Positions 16,246-24,490 of a DNA stretch of 64,000 bases are shown piece after piece; the stretch's first letter is position 1; the number at the start of each line of letters is the position of its first letter. This DNA is from Luteibaculum oceani. GTDB taxonomy: Bacteria; Bacteroidota; Bacteroidia; Flavobacteriales_D; Luteibaculaceae. The position numbers and the translations under genes are program-made. The stretch covers positions 248,001 through 312,000 of the forward strand of contig NZ_VORB01000001.1 of NCBI RefSeq assembly GCF_007995015.1, in the 5' to 3' direction. Below the pieces are notes generated by a model. That model was not told where the DNA came from. It saw nothing but the letters and a program-made list of their open reading frames with translations, and ran no database searches.

Positions 16246-18014
16246 CCCTCTAGCTTAAATTTAAATGCATACATAAACCCTTTTCCCTCCTGACTAACCA
16301 CTTGACCATCCAATCGTTTTAAAGCAATTTCAATCAACTTTAACCCCAAGCTTTGGGGCGATTTTCCCTTTAATTTCAGGATTTTTCCGTTGTCGCAATA
16401 AGAATAAACACCGGTATTTCCCTGAACCTTGAAGTCTAAGTTTATTTCCAATTGGCCTTCTGGTACTGCGTGCTTAAAGGAATTGGTTATTAACTCATTT
16501 GTAATAATCCCTACACATATAGCTTGGTCGAAATTAAGGGGGATAGGAGCAATTTCTAATTTAGTATTCACCTTTCGTTCCGCTAATTCCTCGCTATTGA
16601 TGATTTCCGAAATCAGTTTTGTAATGTACTTCTTTGCTTTAACTGAATCTAATTCCTCATTGTTGTAAAGCATGGAGTGGGTTAAAGAAATGGCGTTCAC
16701 CCTTCGATAAACATTTTGCAATAACTTTTTTTGCTCCTCAGAGTCTAAATAATCAATTTGTAAACTCAACAGTCCTCCCAACGATTGAAGGTTGTTTTTA
16801 ACGCGATGGTGAACCTCTCTTAATAGAAACTCTTTCTCCTTAGCCTGTTTTTTCTGTTTCCTTAAATTTAAAGACAAGTGGAAAACAAATGCCACAATTA
16901 CAATTAGCACAGAGGCTATTGAATAAATTATCCACTGATTTAACTGCCTTTCTTTTTTGGCCAGCTTTAACCTAGACTCCAGTGCTTCTTGCTCCAACCT
17001 CAGGTTTTCGAGGTATCGTTCTCTAGAAGCTAGCTCCAGCTCCTTGTAATATGCATTTATTCGGCTTTGCCAGTCCTCCGAAAAATAATATTTATCCAAT
17101 TCATCTTTACGGCGCAGGTTCTCATATGCTTCTTTATACATACCAAGGTCCGCGCAACTTCGCGACATAAATAAATAGCCCCACATTAAGGTTTCCTTAA
17201 AGTCGTACTCCCTACTCTTGATTATTAATTCTTTGGCTATTTGTTTAAGCTCATTTGGCCTTTTTAAAGCCATATAATTATTGCCAAGATTTATCAACAC
17301 CTCAACAATTCCCCTTTCATCATTTACACTCTCATAAGCCGATTTGGCCATATGATTTAGTTTCAAGGCTTTATCAGATTCTCCCCAATGTCCCTGAATA
17401 TTTGCCAATTCACGGTACAACAATGCAACCCCGGAAGAATCTCCAATAAACCTAGTTTTCTCCAAGGCAATCAATAAGGTTTTATAGATGCTGTCTCTAG
17501 GAAATTGATTGGCCGAGTGTATGGCCACTAAACGGTTGTAGAGCCTGGCTGTAACCTCTTTATTCAGCTCATTTTCCCGAGAATAATTCAAGGCCTCATT
17601 AATCCGGTCTAGTGCTGCAACAAACTGTTGATTTGCCCTTAATACCTCGGCATAACTTATAATTATGTTGCCATTAAAATTAGGATCCCAGTTATTTCGA
17701 ATAACCAAATTATACGAGGTGTCGAGGTGAAATATTCCTTCAGCATTTATCTCTAAGTACTGGACTAAAATACCATAGCGCTCATGTACCATTGCGAGAA
17801 TGGAATCATTACACGTTTGACAGTGCTGGAATGTAGAATCTAAATAATGGACGGCGGATTTAAAATCATTTTGCTCATATGCCCTTTGCGATTTTTCGAA
17901 CATCTTAAACCATGCTCTACTTGCATAGCCACTTGGCTTTTGTGCAGAACATAAAAGGTTTAATAAAAACAAACAGGTCGCCAGGGTTAGCTTATAGGTG
18001 AGCCGACATTGCAT
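16242..18014 (-). CDS. TPR-containing sensor histidine kinase (HisKA_2 type), partner of the LytTR regulator
   Basis: A 590-residue sensor. It has a signal peptide (about 1-24), a periplasmic region of tetratricopeptide repeats (for example AKSAYESVNDERGIVEVLIN and MALKRPNELKQI), one membrane helix (about 363-385), and a cytoplasmic kinase with the HisKA_2 dimerisation motif LREVHHRVKNNLQSL, whose His is the phosphorylation site. The ATPase has NELITNSFKHA as the N box and SYCDNGKILKL, with a degenerate G box (SPQSLGLKLIEIAL). It overlaps the LytTR gene by 4 nt. TPR sensors of this plan are common in Bacteroidota; the stimulus is unknown. The upstream region carries a TGTCCCTAA direct repeat. 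Confidence 0.9.
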   Translation of the reverse strand: MQCRLTYKLTLATCLFLLNLLCSAQKPSGYASRAWFKMFEKSQRAYEQNDFKSAVHYLDSTFQHCQTCNDSILAMVHERYGILVQYLEINAEGIFHLDTSYNLVIRNNWDPNFNGNIIISYAEVLRANQQFVAALDRINEALNYSRENELNKEVTARLYNRLVAIHSANQFPRDSIYKTLLIALEKTRFIGDSSGVALLYRELANIQGHWGESDKALKLNHMAKSAYESVNDERGIVEVLINLGNNYMALKRPNELKQIAKELIIKSREYDFKETLMWGYLFMSRSCADLGMYKEAYENLRRKDELDKYYFSEDWQSRINAYYKELELASRERYLENLRLEQEALESRLKLAKKERQLNQWIIYSIASVLIVIVAFVFHLSLNLRKQKKQAKEKEFLLREVHHRVKNNLQSLGGLLSLQIDYLDSEEQKKLLQNVYRRVNAISLTHSMLYNNEELDSVKAKKYITKLISEIINSEELAERKVNTKLEIAPIPLNFDQAICVGIITNELITNSFKHAVPEGQLEINLDFKVQGNTGVYSYCDNGKILKLKGKSPQSLGLKLIEIALKRLDGQVVSQEGKGFMYAFKFKLEG

Positions 18015-18131
18015 AGGACAAAATTAACTTGCACTGGGTTTAACCTCCTTCTTTTTGATGTGTAATTCCTCATTTTTGTAGTAAAACCCTATGTTATACC
18101 CCTGTATCATCCTATAGTTCGACAAATCAAG

Positions 18132-18159
18132 TGTCCCTAAAGAATTTTATTGTCCCTAA
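18132..18159. repeat. TGTCCCTAA direct repeat, candidate operator
   Basis: Two identical 9-base copies on the same strand with a start-to-start distance of 19 bases lie about 120 bases upstream of the kinase ATG. LytTR regulators usually bind paired direct repeats about two helix turns apart. The match here is to that architecture, not to a known consensus. Confidence 0.4.
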
Positions 18160-18261
18160 GGTATTGCCAAATAACTTGTTATAAAAAGGATAGAAATTAG
18201 TATTTCAATTGGCTAGGTCTAGGCCAAAAATATCGGTTGCCCCAAGAACAGGACACAGAGA

Positions 18262-18290
18262 AAACAAAAAAGCCTCCTTCGGAGGCTTTT
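18262..18290 (-). terminator. Intrinsic terminator of the outer-membrane protein gene
   Basis: A 10-bp stem, AAAAGCCTCC (18268-18277) with GGAGGCTTTT (18281-18290), has a TTC loop. On the minus strand it is followed by TTTTTTGTTTT. It ends about 20 bases behind the stop at 18310. Confidence 0.9.
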
Positions 18291-18309
18291 GTCAAAGAAT
18301 AAATTTATC

Positions 18310-18972
18310 CTAGAAGTAGAAGTTTAGCGATACCCGGGTAAATGTTGGACTGAAGCTTACATTTGTTTCGGTCTCACTTCTAAGGGTAACCGTTTCATTT
18401 TGCTGGGTATCTTGGTTGAAATACGTTTCCTCTCTTTCTGAATTCTCCTTGTATTTCGCATGGAATCCCCTTAGACCAAACTCTCCGCCAAGGCTGAAAT
18501 TCTCGTCAAAAAAGTACTCTACCCCAAAACTTAATTCTCCTCCCCAAATTGAGAGTTTCTCTAAATCCTCTTTAATGGTTTCATCTTCTACCCCGTCATC
18601 CTCTATTTTGGCAGAAAGGAAGGGTTTGGTGAAGGCTCCCTGAATGTAACTTTTCAATTTGCCTTTGCTACTCACAAAGTACTTAGCTCCAATGGATGGA
18701 ATAAAAATGGTGCCCTTAGCCAAATGCTCCGAAGAATAAGATTCTGTACCTGTACTGGCGTCATTTATTCTAGTTCCCGACTCATCGATAGTTATTCTGC
18801 TACTTAGATATTGAAAACTTATATACGGAATCAATTTAGAATTTACCCGATACCCTAACTGAGCTCCATTTAGGGCAAAACCTGGTGAAACTGAAAAAGT
18901 TGCTTGCGCTTGTCCTTCGTATATAAAGCAAAAGGAAAGCACTACTACTGCAATTAATTGTTTAATTTTCAT
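18310..18972 (-). CDS. Outer-membrane beta-barrel protein
   Basis: A 220-residue protein with a signal peptide (MKIKQLIAVVVLSFCFIYEG, cut after GQA) and an eight-strand-type barrel pattern of alternating hydrophobic residues (FSVSPGFALNGAQLGYRV, KLIPYISFQYLSS, SIGAKYFVSSKGKLKSYIQG, GGELSFGVEYFFDENFSLG). It ends in FTRVSLNFYF, the aromatic terminal strand recognised by the BAM complex. It is similar in size to OmpW or OmpX-type proteins. Function is unknown. It is followed by a strong terminator and seems to be a single-gene unit. Confidence 0.8.
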   Translation of the reverse strand: MKIKQLIAVVVLSFCFIYEGQAQATFSVSPGFALNGAQLGYRVNSKLIPYISFQYLSSRITIDESGTRINDASTGTESYSSEHLAKGTIFIPSIGAKYFVSSKGKLKSYIQGAFTKPFLSAKIEDDGVEDETIKEDLEKLSIWGGELSFGVEYFFDENFSLGGEFGLRGFHAKYKENSEREETYFNQDTQQNETVTLRSETETNVSFSPTFTRVSLNFYF

Positions 18973-19044
18973 GGTTGATGGTTAAAATTTGACCATAAAC
19001 CTATATTATTATTACAATTATTCAAACAAATTGATAATTTTATT

Positions 19045-19911
19045 CTACGATGGCAATGGAATATAACTTTCATCGCCCGGAACTTTAGGGAATTTTTTAG
19101 CTGCCCAATCTTTTTTGGCTTGTTCCAGTTTTTCCTTACTGCTAGAAACAAAATTCCAGTACAGAAAGCGCTCCTCGGGTAAGGGTTCACCTCCAAAAAA
19201 CAACAATTTAGTTCCACCCGAAATTTTTAGTGGACAAGAACTAATTTCGGTCGACACCAACATTTGGCCATTACCAATTTTTTGTTTCTCAATTTCAACT
19301 TCACCCGATACCACCACAATGGCAATTTCACCTTGCAAGTGCTTAGACAAATCCACCTCTACATCTTCTCTTGCCTCCGCCCTTACCATAAACAGTGGAC
19401 TGCTAACTTTAAGTGGAGATTTCATTCCAAATGCCTCACCAGCGGCGATGCACAACTTTAATCCATCCTTTTCACATTGTGGTAGTTGCTTTGCTGGGAT
19501 GTACTGGAAGTGCGGATTGCTATCCTCCTCTTCCCTTGGTAATGCCACCCATATTTGATAACCGTGCATTGTTCTTTCTCCAGTTCTTAAATGGGCTGGT
19601 GTTCTTTCTGTGTGAGAAACGGCCTTTCCGGCGTGCATATAACCAATGTCTCCCGCCTTAATAACTTGAGTGGCGCCTGTAGAATCTCTATGCTCTACTT
19701 CTCCCTCAAACAAATAGGTCAAAGTTGCCAAACCAATGTGCGGATGCTGATCCACATCCAACCATTTTCCATTACCCAGGTAAGCAGGTCCCATATGATC
19801 TATAAAGGTAAATGGCCCAACTTGACGTTTTTTCCGGAAGGGCAACAACCGTCCCACCATAAATTGGCCAATATCACGAGATCGCTCCTCTACCAGATAA
19901 GTATTATTCAT
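19045..19911 (-). CDS. Pirin family protein
   Basis: A 288-residue bicupin of the pirin family. The metal-binding set is present: DQHPHIGLATLTY (two His), then AVSHTE (His and Glu), as in human pirin, where they hold iron and give quercetin 2,3-dioxygenase activity or signalling roles. The N-terminal half also has VGPFTFIDHMGPAY and the central GYQIWVALP signature; the C-terminal half is the second cupin. I chose the ATG at 19911, just after the PspC-type stop, over an in-frame codon at 19935 because it starts MNNTYLVEERSRDIG. It follows the 49-residue PspC gene with a 1-base gap. The substrate is unknown. Confidence 0.9.
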   Translation of the reverse strand: MNNTYLVEERSRDIGQFMVGRLLPFRKKRQVGPFTFIDHMGPAYLGNGKWLDVDQHPHIGLATLTYLFEGEVEHRDSTGATQVIKAGDIGYMHAGKAVSHTERTPAHLRTGERTMHGYQIWVALPREEEDSNPHFQYIPAKQLPQCEKDGLKLCIAAGEAFGMKSPLKVSSPLFMVRAEAREDVEVDLSKHLQGEIAIVVVSGEVEIEKQKIGNGQMLVSTEISSCPLKISGGTKLLFFGGEPLPEERFLYWNFVSSSKEKLEQAKKDWAAKKFPKVPGDESYIPLPS

Positions 19912-19912
19912 A

Positions 19913-20062
19913 CTACTTCGAAAGTAATTTAACAATCCAGAGAATTAGATATAACCCCAATCCCGTTCCGAAAAATAGAGCCGCTATTACAAAACCAACC
20001 CGTAAAAGTCTTACATCCCAACCAAGTTTTTCACTTAACCAAGAACATACTCCAAGTATCAT
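19913..20062 (-). CDS. PspC-domain small membrane protein
   Basis: A 49-residue reading frame, short enough to be missed by length-limited gene calling, reads MILGVCSWLSEKLGWDVRLL then RVGFVIAALFFGTGLGLYLI then LWIVKLLSK. This is a complete PspC domain: GVCSWLSEKLGWDV, a basic pair, then one hydrophobic helix with GTGLGLYLILW. PspC domains are found in phage-shock-type envelope stress proteins and in stand-alone Bacteroidota membrane proteins. It sits 1 base upstream of the pirin start and is transcribed with it. The family call is strong by eye; its role is unknown. Confidence 0.85.
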   Translation of the reverse strand: MILGVCSWLSEKLGWDVRLLRVGFVIAALFFGTGLGLYLILWIVKLLSK

Positions 20063-20117
20063 AGTAAATGTTTTGGTTGAAGATAAAAGAATTTTTAGGC
20101 TTTGGCCTAACTAGCTT

Positions 20118-20747
20118 CTAACTGCGCATGCTGAGCAGCAATCCCAAGGCGATCGCAATTAAAATGCCAATTTTCAGCCACTTGGTAATGCTCCAAAACA
20201 CAGGTTTTTGAACATAGCTTGTGAGTGTTCCAGCCAAAATCGATATCAGCGAGAAAATCAACAGCCCCTGAGCCATAAAAATCAATCCAAGTACTACCAT
20301 TTGCCCCCAAATGGGTAACACCGCTTCTGGATTCACAAATTGTGGCAAGAGGGCTATAAAAAACAGAGAAACTTTAGGATTTAGCACATTCATAAAAAAG
20401 CCTTTTCTAACCAGAAAAAAAGCTTCTTGAGAAGCGCTGTCCGAACTCATTTCTAAAGCAATAGGTTTTTCGCGACTAGCCCCATAGGCAAGGTAAAGGA
20501 GATAGGCAGCACCAGTTATACAAAGTGCGTTATAGGCCCATGCCGATTGTTTAAAAATAATGGATAGGCCAAAAGCGGCAAGAAAGGTGTGTACCAGTAC
20601 GCCAGTTATTAACCCTATAGAAATAAGAACTCCCTGTTTTGCCCCTTTGCTGATACTCTCGGTGAGAACGTACAAATTATCAGGACCGGGCATTATCGTT
20701 AGTAAAATGGCGGCCAGCAAAAAGGATAGCATTAAGGCTAGGTCCAT
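20118..20747 (-). CDS. LysE/RhtB-family amino acid exporter
   Basis: A 209-residue membrane protein with six predicted helices. The N-terminus LLAAILLTIMPGPDNLYVLTE carries the family's conserved PGPDNL motif, followed by SISKGAKQGVLISIGLITGV. The middle shows FFMNVLNPKVSLFFIALLPQFV, the second conserved block (NPK). Members export Lys, Thr, homoserine lactones and related compounds; the substrate is not known here. The gene abuts the hydrolase gene: the hydrolase stop TAA (20750-20748) is followed at once by this ATG at 20747, so the two are co-translated. Confidence 0.9.
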   Translation of the reverse strand: MDLALMLSFLLAAILLTIMPGPDNLYVLTESISKGAKQGVLISIGLITGVLVHTFLAAFGLSIIFKQSAWAYNALCITGAAYLLYLAYGASREKPIALEMSSDSASQEAFFLVRKGFFMNVLNPKVSLFFIALLPQFVNPEAVLPIWGQMVVLGLIFMAQGLLIFSLISILAGTLTSYVQKPVFWSITKWLKIGILIAIALGLLLSMRS

Positions 20748-21308
20748 TTACAACTCCTTTATAAGATTACTCAAATAACCTTGGCCATCATCCCAGGATG
20801 CTAAATTGGCGTCGGAACCAATATGCCCCACATTTCCGGCATTAATAGCTTTACAACCCCAGTTTTTGGCCATCTCCAAGCTGGCTTTCATTGTTGCATA
20901 TTCATCACTTTCACTGTACACCAATACGGACTTGATAGTTGATTTTTCCATTGGGAACGGTGTGAAGCCCACCCAAGATCCATCGTGAAATTCACTCCTT
21001 TTTTCCTCTGGTGGTGCAACTAATAGGCCCGCTTTTACTCCAGTAATTTTTCCTTGAATATCGGCATTGTATAAGGTGTGAGCTCCTAAGCTATGGCCTA
21101 TGGCAATTACAGGTTTATCAGAAACTGCCACTTTTTTTTGTAGGGAATCTATCCAATCCTCAAGCACTGGGTTTTGAAAATCCTTTTGTTTTACAATACT
21201 AACATTGGGTAAGACCCGCATCCAGTGACGCATCCAATGTTTCATTTCAATTCCCCCATATCCGGGAATTAAAACGTAGTTATATATATCTGGAAAATGC
21301 TGCTCCAT
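20748..21308 (-). CDS. RBBP9/YdeN-family alpha/beta hydrolase
   Basis: A 186-residue serine hydrolase. The N-terminal strand YVLIPGYGGIEMKHWMRHW carries the family's conserved GxxG-x-x-HW start. The nucleophile elbow is GHSLGA (about residues 104-109), and a His in AGNVGHIGSDANL is the probable catalytic base; the Asp is likely in SESDEY. No signal peptide is present. Relatives are small esterases of uncertain substrate. The gene starts with the ATG at 21308 and its stop directly abuts the LysE-type gene, so an amino-acid or acyl-derivative substrate could be shared; this is inference. Confidence 0.85.
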   Translation of the reverse strand: MEQHFPDIYNYVLIPGYGGIEMKHWMRHWMRVLPNVSIVKQKDFQNPVLEDWIDSLQKKVAVSDKPVIAIGHSLGAHTLYNADIQGKITGVKAGLLVAPPEEKRSEFHDGSWVGFTPFPMEKSTIKSVLVYSESDEYATMKASLEMAKNWGCKAINAGNVGHIGSDANLASWDDGQGYLSNLIKEL

Positions 21309-21393
21309 AGACTTATAAGAAAAGTCTCAAAGATATTATTATGCCCCAAAACCGCTGATCTTTCATCACAGCAATAATTGCGTAATTCGCAGT

Positions 21394-21600
21394 ATGAATG
21401 AGGGAACAAAAAGGAGTAATATAAAAATTGGGCAGGAAGTAGCGGTGGTACAAAAGCATCACCAAAAAACGGGCGAACTAACCGAAGGTTTTGTAAAGCG
21501 CATCTTAACAAAATCACCTCAGCACCATCATGGAATTAAGGTAATGTTAGAGGATGGAACCGTAGGCCGGGTTAAACAGATTTTAGAGGAAGAGGCATAA
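21394..21600 (+). CDS. YwbE-family protein (DUF2196)
   Basis: A 68-residue small basic protein of the YwbE family. It has a beta-barrel-like pattern: RSNIKIGQEVAVVQKHHQKT, then GELTEGFVKRILTKSPQHHH, then GIKVMLEDGTVGRVKQIL. The GxxVxVxxKxHQxTGxLTxGxVxxILTxSxxHPxGIKV pattern is the family hallmark. It is divergent from the hydrolase gene and followed by a strong terminator. The function is not known; a KOW/Tudor-like nucleic-acid role has been guessed for such small domains. Confidence 0.9.
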   Translation: MNEGTKRSNIKIGQEVAVVQKHHQKTGELTEGFVKRILTKSPQHHHGIKVMLEDGTVGRVKQILEEEA

Positions 21601-21602
21601 AA

Positions 21603-21628
21603 AAACCCCAGCCATGGCTGGGGTTTTC
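21603..21628. terminator. Bidirectional terminator between ywbE-like gene and the lipoprotein gene
   Basis: The near-perfect palindrome AACCCCAGCC ATGGCTGGGGTT, flanked by A on the left and T on the right, serves the plus gene (stop 21600) and the convergent lipoprotein gene (stop 21649). Confidence 0.9.
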
Positions 21629-21648
21629 TATAAAACTAGTTTTTCAAA

Positions 21649-22233
21649 TTATGGTTTAGCCTCAGCTTTTCCATGTATAGTAAAATTCAGTTTCAGCGTG
21701 TAGGGTGCACCTGAAGTGTTAGCCGCATTTCCATTTACTTCAGTTACAAAAGTTACACCAGTACTTGCTAAAGTACTAATCAAATCAGATACTTGGTCTA
21801 CATTAGTTGAGGTAACTTTTGAAGTTCCTGAATTCATTAATTGGTCTAGAGAGATTTGACCAGATCCTCCATTTCCAACAAGCAATTCTAGCAGCTTATT
21901 CTGATTAGCAATACTTCCGGAGAAGCTCTTAATTTCACCAGAGAATGTAGCATCCGATCCGTTACCACCATTTCCTCCAGATAGGTCTGAGAAATTGTAA
22001 GTGATGCTGTCTACGGTAATCTTTTCTAGCTTATCAGCATAATCTTTTAAATCACTGATCGCCTCAATTGTCTGTTCTTTATTGTACACAAAGGAAGTGT
22101 CTCCTTCAGGTATATCAATACCAACGCTAATCTCCTTGTTTAGAGGGATTTCAATACTTGGAATGGCATCGTCACAAGCCACAAAAGCTACAGAAACCAA
22201 TAGGCACGTAGCTACATTTAAAAACTTCTTCAT
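21649..22233 (-). CDS. Predicted lipoprotein, unknown function
   Basis: A 194-residue protein with a lipoprotein signal: MKKFLNVATCLLVSVAFVAC then DDAIPSIE, lipobox VAC. The Asp-Asp after the Cys is an acidic start that in some Bacteroidota favours surface exposure. The mature part has short beta strands (KEISVGIDIPEGDTSFVYNK), a GGNGGNGSDATFSGE Gly-rich segment and a lipocalin-like C-terminus (YTLKLNFTIHGKAEA). I chose the ATG at 22233 because an upstream in-frame start at 22302 would bury the signal peptide. No family is recognised. It is closed by the bidirectional terminator. Confidence 0.7.
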   Translation of the reverse strand: MKKFLNVATCLLVSVAFVACDDAIPSIEIPLNKEISVGIDIPEGDTSFVYNKEQTIEAISDLKDYADKLEKITVDSITYNFSDLSGGNGGNGSDATFSGEIKSFSGSIANQNKLLELLVGNGGSGQISLDQLMNSGTSKVTSTNVDQVSDLISTLASTGVTFVTEVNGNAANTSGAPYTLKLNFTIHGKAEAKP

Positions 22234-22400
22234 TGTTATGGTAATTTTTTTACTAAAAATAGAATCTTTTTTAATTGATTCAACAACGATGTTGCGAATC
22301 ATGGCAAAATTGCGGTAAGAGGTCCGTTAGAACCCAATTATGGGTTTCAATCCTGAAGTAAGGATTGCGCTTTTTCCTTTCCTGGAAAGAATGGGAAACA

Positions 22401-22430
22401 AAAAAGCCCCACGCTGTGGCGTGGGGCTTT
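22401..22430 (-). terminator. Terminator of the CAU tRNA gene
   Basis: A 12-bp stem, AAAGCCCCACGC (22403-22414) with GCGTGGGGCTTT (22419-22430), has a TGTG loop and a minus-strand T-run. It lies 14 bases beyond the tRNA 3' end. Confidence 0.9.
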
Positions 22431-22444
22431 CAGAGGTTCACATG

Positions 22445-22518
22445 TGGTCCCACCTGGGCTCGAACCAGGGACCCCTTGATTATGAGTCAAGTGCTCTAAC
22501 CAGCTGAGCTATAGGACC
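22445..22518 (-). tRNA. tRNA with CAU anticodon (Ile2 or elongator Met)
   Basis: A 74-nt tRNA on the minus strand. The acceptor stem is GGTCCTA/TGGGACC with discriminator A73. The D arm is GCTC...GAGC, the anticodon stem CTTGA/TCAAG with loop CTCATAA (anticodon CAU), and the T arm CCTGG-TTCGAGC-CCAGG. CCA is not encoded. The initiator-type GGG/CCC anticodon stem is absent, so it is not initiator tRNA. The acceptor has C4-G69 and C5-G68, which in E. coli are positive determinants for lysidine synthase TilS, favouring tRNA-Ile2 over elongator Met. The choice is not certain. Confidence 0.9.
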
Positions 22519-22650
22519 AATCTTATTTTTTCCTTTCGTAAGGCCCTAGCCTTGACAAACAATTATTTTTGTTTCGTCAATGCCAATGAGCTTTAGGACC
22601 TCCTTATAAAAGGTTGGCAAATGTAATTGTTAACACCTAAAAAAACAACT
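22519..22650. other. Intergenic, no feature beyond tRNA promoter space
   Basis: The 130 bases between the tRNA 5' end and the barrel gene's 3' end hold no reading frame and no clear signal other than room for the tRNA promoter. Confidence 0.5.
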
Positions 22651-23760
22651 TTAAAATGCCTCGCCAAACGTAATGTAAAATCCAGATCGGTTTTGCATCC
22701 CTATGGCGTAATCCAATCGTGCATTCAATTGATCGGTTAACCTTATTCTTAACCCCAATCCTGAAGATATTTGGGTATTTTTTATATGAAAAGTTTCACC
22801 AGGTCTAAATCCGTTTCCAGCCCCGAAAAATGCCGCAAACCCTAATCTTTTCCATACCATTCTCCTGGCTTCAGCCTGCCAAGCAAAAATATGTTCTTGT
22901 AATATGGAACCCTCGAAATAGCCTCTCAATTTTTTGGTGCCTCCAAGTTTGGGCATGGCCGTAAATGGTGCTTCTCCAAATAAAGATTGTCCAAAAAGGT
23001 TAATGGCAAAAGTTCCTTTATTAGACCATGGAAAATACTTGGTAAAATCCATCATTAATGTGGTGTACTTATAATCTGGATTTATCGATTGATCTATACT
23101 TAACGCTCCATAATATCCGCTGGTAGGAAATAAGTTATTATCCCTTTTGTCTACAATGCCTCCAACTCCAATGGTACCGACAAAATGATCTTCAGACCCC
23201 GGTACATCCATATTTCGCAACCTCCCCTCAGGGTTAAAGGTGCTGAAGCTGAACTTATCATAAACCAACCTAGGCCCCACAAATACCCCGTCTGCTATCT
23301 GTGCAAACGCATTTATCCGTACACGAGGAAAATTAGCGCGGTAAAATTCTATGGAGTCTCGCTTTGTACCATTAGTGATTCCAAAATATCGAAATGTATA
23401 ATCGAAATAGCCCAATTCTCCCTGCAAATACATTTTTTGACGAAACGTATACAAACTAAAAGGCACGTACATCAGTAATTGCTTTAGACTGGTATAGGCA
23501 AAGCCAAAGGTTAACTGCGATTTTCTGGGCATAAAATCGCCCCCCTTAGTTTTAACTACAGAAGTTACTCCTGCCCCCAACCCTAAACCTGTTTCTGGGG
23601 TGTAAAACGCAATGGGTATTGGAAAAATCTTAGCGTTTTTCTCTTTTTCCAAATCAGTTTCTAAACTGTCTTGACCACGGGTTATTAGCGTTAAACTACC
23701 CAAAACAAGAGTAAACAGAAAGGGAATAAATAGACACTTAAGGTTGAGATGTAGGTGCAA
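22651..23760 (-). CDS. Omp85/BamA-TamA family outer-membrane barrel without POTRA
   Basis: A 369-residue protein with a signal peptide (hydrophobic stretch about 8-28, ending TRGQD) and a 16-strand Omp85-type barrel. Markers are PIPIAFYTPETGLGLGAGVT at the start, GTIGVGGIVDKRDNNLFPTSG, LGGTKKLRGYFEGSILQ (the conserved GGxxxLRGY lid-lock motif), and a final strand ending FYITFGEAF. No POTRA domain is seen, so this is the short bacterial surface antigen type and not BamA itself. Its role (protein or lipid insertion) is unknown. It appears to be a single gene. Confidence 0.85.
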   Translation of the reverse strand: MHLHLNLKCLFIPFLFTLVLGSLTLITRGQDSLETDLEKEKNAKIFPIPIAFYTPETGLGLGAGVTSVVKTKGGDFMPRKSQLTFGFAYTSLKQLLMYVPFSLYTFRQKMYLQGELGYFDYTFRYFGITNGTKRDSIEFYRANFPRVRINAFAQIADGVFVGPRLVYDKFSFSTFNPEGRLRNMDVPGSEDHFVGTIGVGGIVDKRDNNLFPTSGYYGALSIDQSINPDYKYTTLMMDFTKYFPWSNKGTFAINLFGQSLFGEAPFTAMPKLGGTKKLRGYFEGSILQEHIFAWQAEARRMVWKRLGFAAFFGAGNGFRPGETFHIKNTQISSGLGLRIRLTDQLNARLDYAIGMQNRSGFYITFGEAF

Positions 23761-23854
23761 AACAGATGCTTGGTTGTAACCTTAACAACGAATTTTGTCC
23801 AAAAGCAGATTTTTTACCCAACCCTATTAAAGAAATTTGTCAATCTTCGCTTGC

Positions 23855-24490
23855 ATGTACAGTTTCCAAAAAGACCGCATAAAAATATTCGATCTCGGTG
23901 GTGTTATTATTAATATCCATCCACCCCTTACTTTCAACGCCATGAAAGATCGGTTGCACCCCTCGAGAGATCCTGCTTTAGCTGAAGCTCATTTCCAAAA
24001 GCTTTTTACCAAATTCGAAATCGGATCCTTCGATAGATTAGCCCTTCTCGAGCAAATTAACCCCTGGCTTAATCAACAACTTAAATATCCCGAATTCGAA
24101 AAAATTTGGAATGAACTTCTTCTCGATGTTCCTAAACACCGACTACAATGCCTGTTAAAACTGAAGGAAAAAGAGGAAATCTACCTCCTGTCTAATACCA
24201 ACGAAATACATATCCAGGCTATAAACCAATACTTGAGAAATGAATTTGGCGTGGACGGACTGGAAGCTATTTTTACCAAGTGTTTTCTCTCTTACGAAAT
24301 GAACCAACGCAAACCAGATGCATCCATTTATCAATCGGCAATGCGCCAAATCCCCGGGAATGCAGATTCGTATATCTTTTTTGATGATACATTTGAGAAT
24401 GTCGAAGGTTCTAATTCCGCTGGATTACCTGCAGTTCATGTACCCAACGAAAAGAACAAAGAATTTTGGGATTACCTGTGCTCCCAATAA
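23855..24490 (+). CDS. HAD-superfamily hydrolase (YihX-like, IA type)
   Basis: A 211-residue phosphatase-type HAD protein. Motif I is IFDLGGVIINI, with the nucleophile Asp but Gly where many HADs have a second Asp, as also seen in YihX-type proteins (FDLGNV). Motif II is LLSNTNE, motif III the Lys in NQRKPDASIYQ, and motif IV SYIFFDDTFENVEGS. Such proteins dephosphorylate sugar phosphates. I use the ATG at 23855; the codon at 23837 is a TTG. Its last 19 bases overlap the convergent monooxygenase gene's 3' end. The substrate is not known. Confidence 0.85.
   Translation: MYSFQKDRIKIFDLGGVIINIHPPLTFNAMKDRLHPSRDPALAEAHFQKLFTKFEIGSFDRLALLEQINPWLNQQLKYPEFEKIWNELLLDVPKHRLQCLLKLKEKEEIYLLSNTNEIHIQAINQYLRNEFGVDGLEAIFTKCFLSYEMNQRKPDASIYQSAMRQIPGNADSYIFFDDTFENVEGSNSAGLPAVHVPNEKNKEFWDYLCSQ

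Larger units (their letters stand above)
18015..18309. other. Intergenic region upstream of the LytTR/TPR-kinase operon
   Basis: This 295-base region holds the control region of the minus-strand kinase operon. It contains two direct copies of TGTCCCTAA at 18132-18140 and 18151-18159 (start to start 19 bases), a minus-strand terminator for the barrel gene at 18262-18290, and no reading frame of note. Confidence 0.6.
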
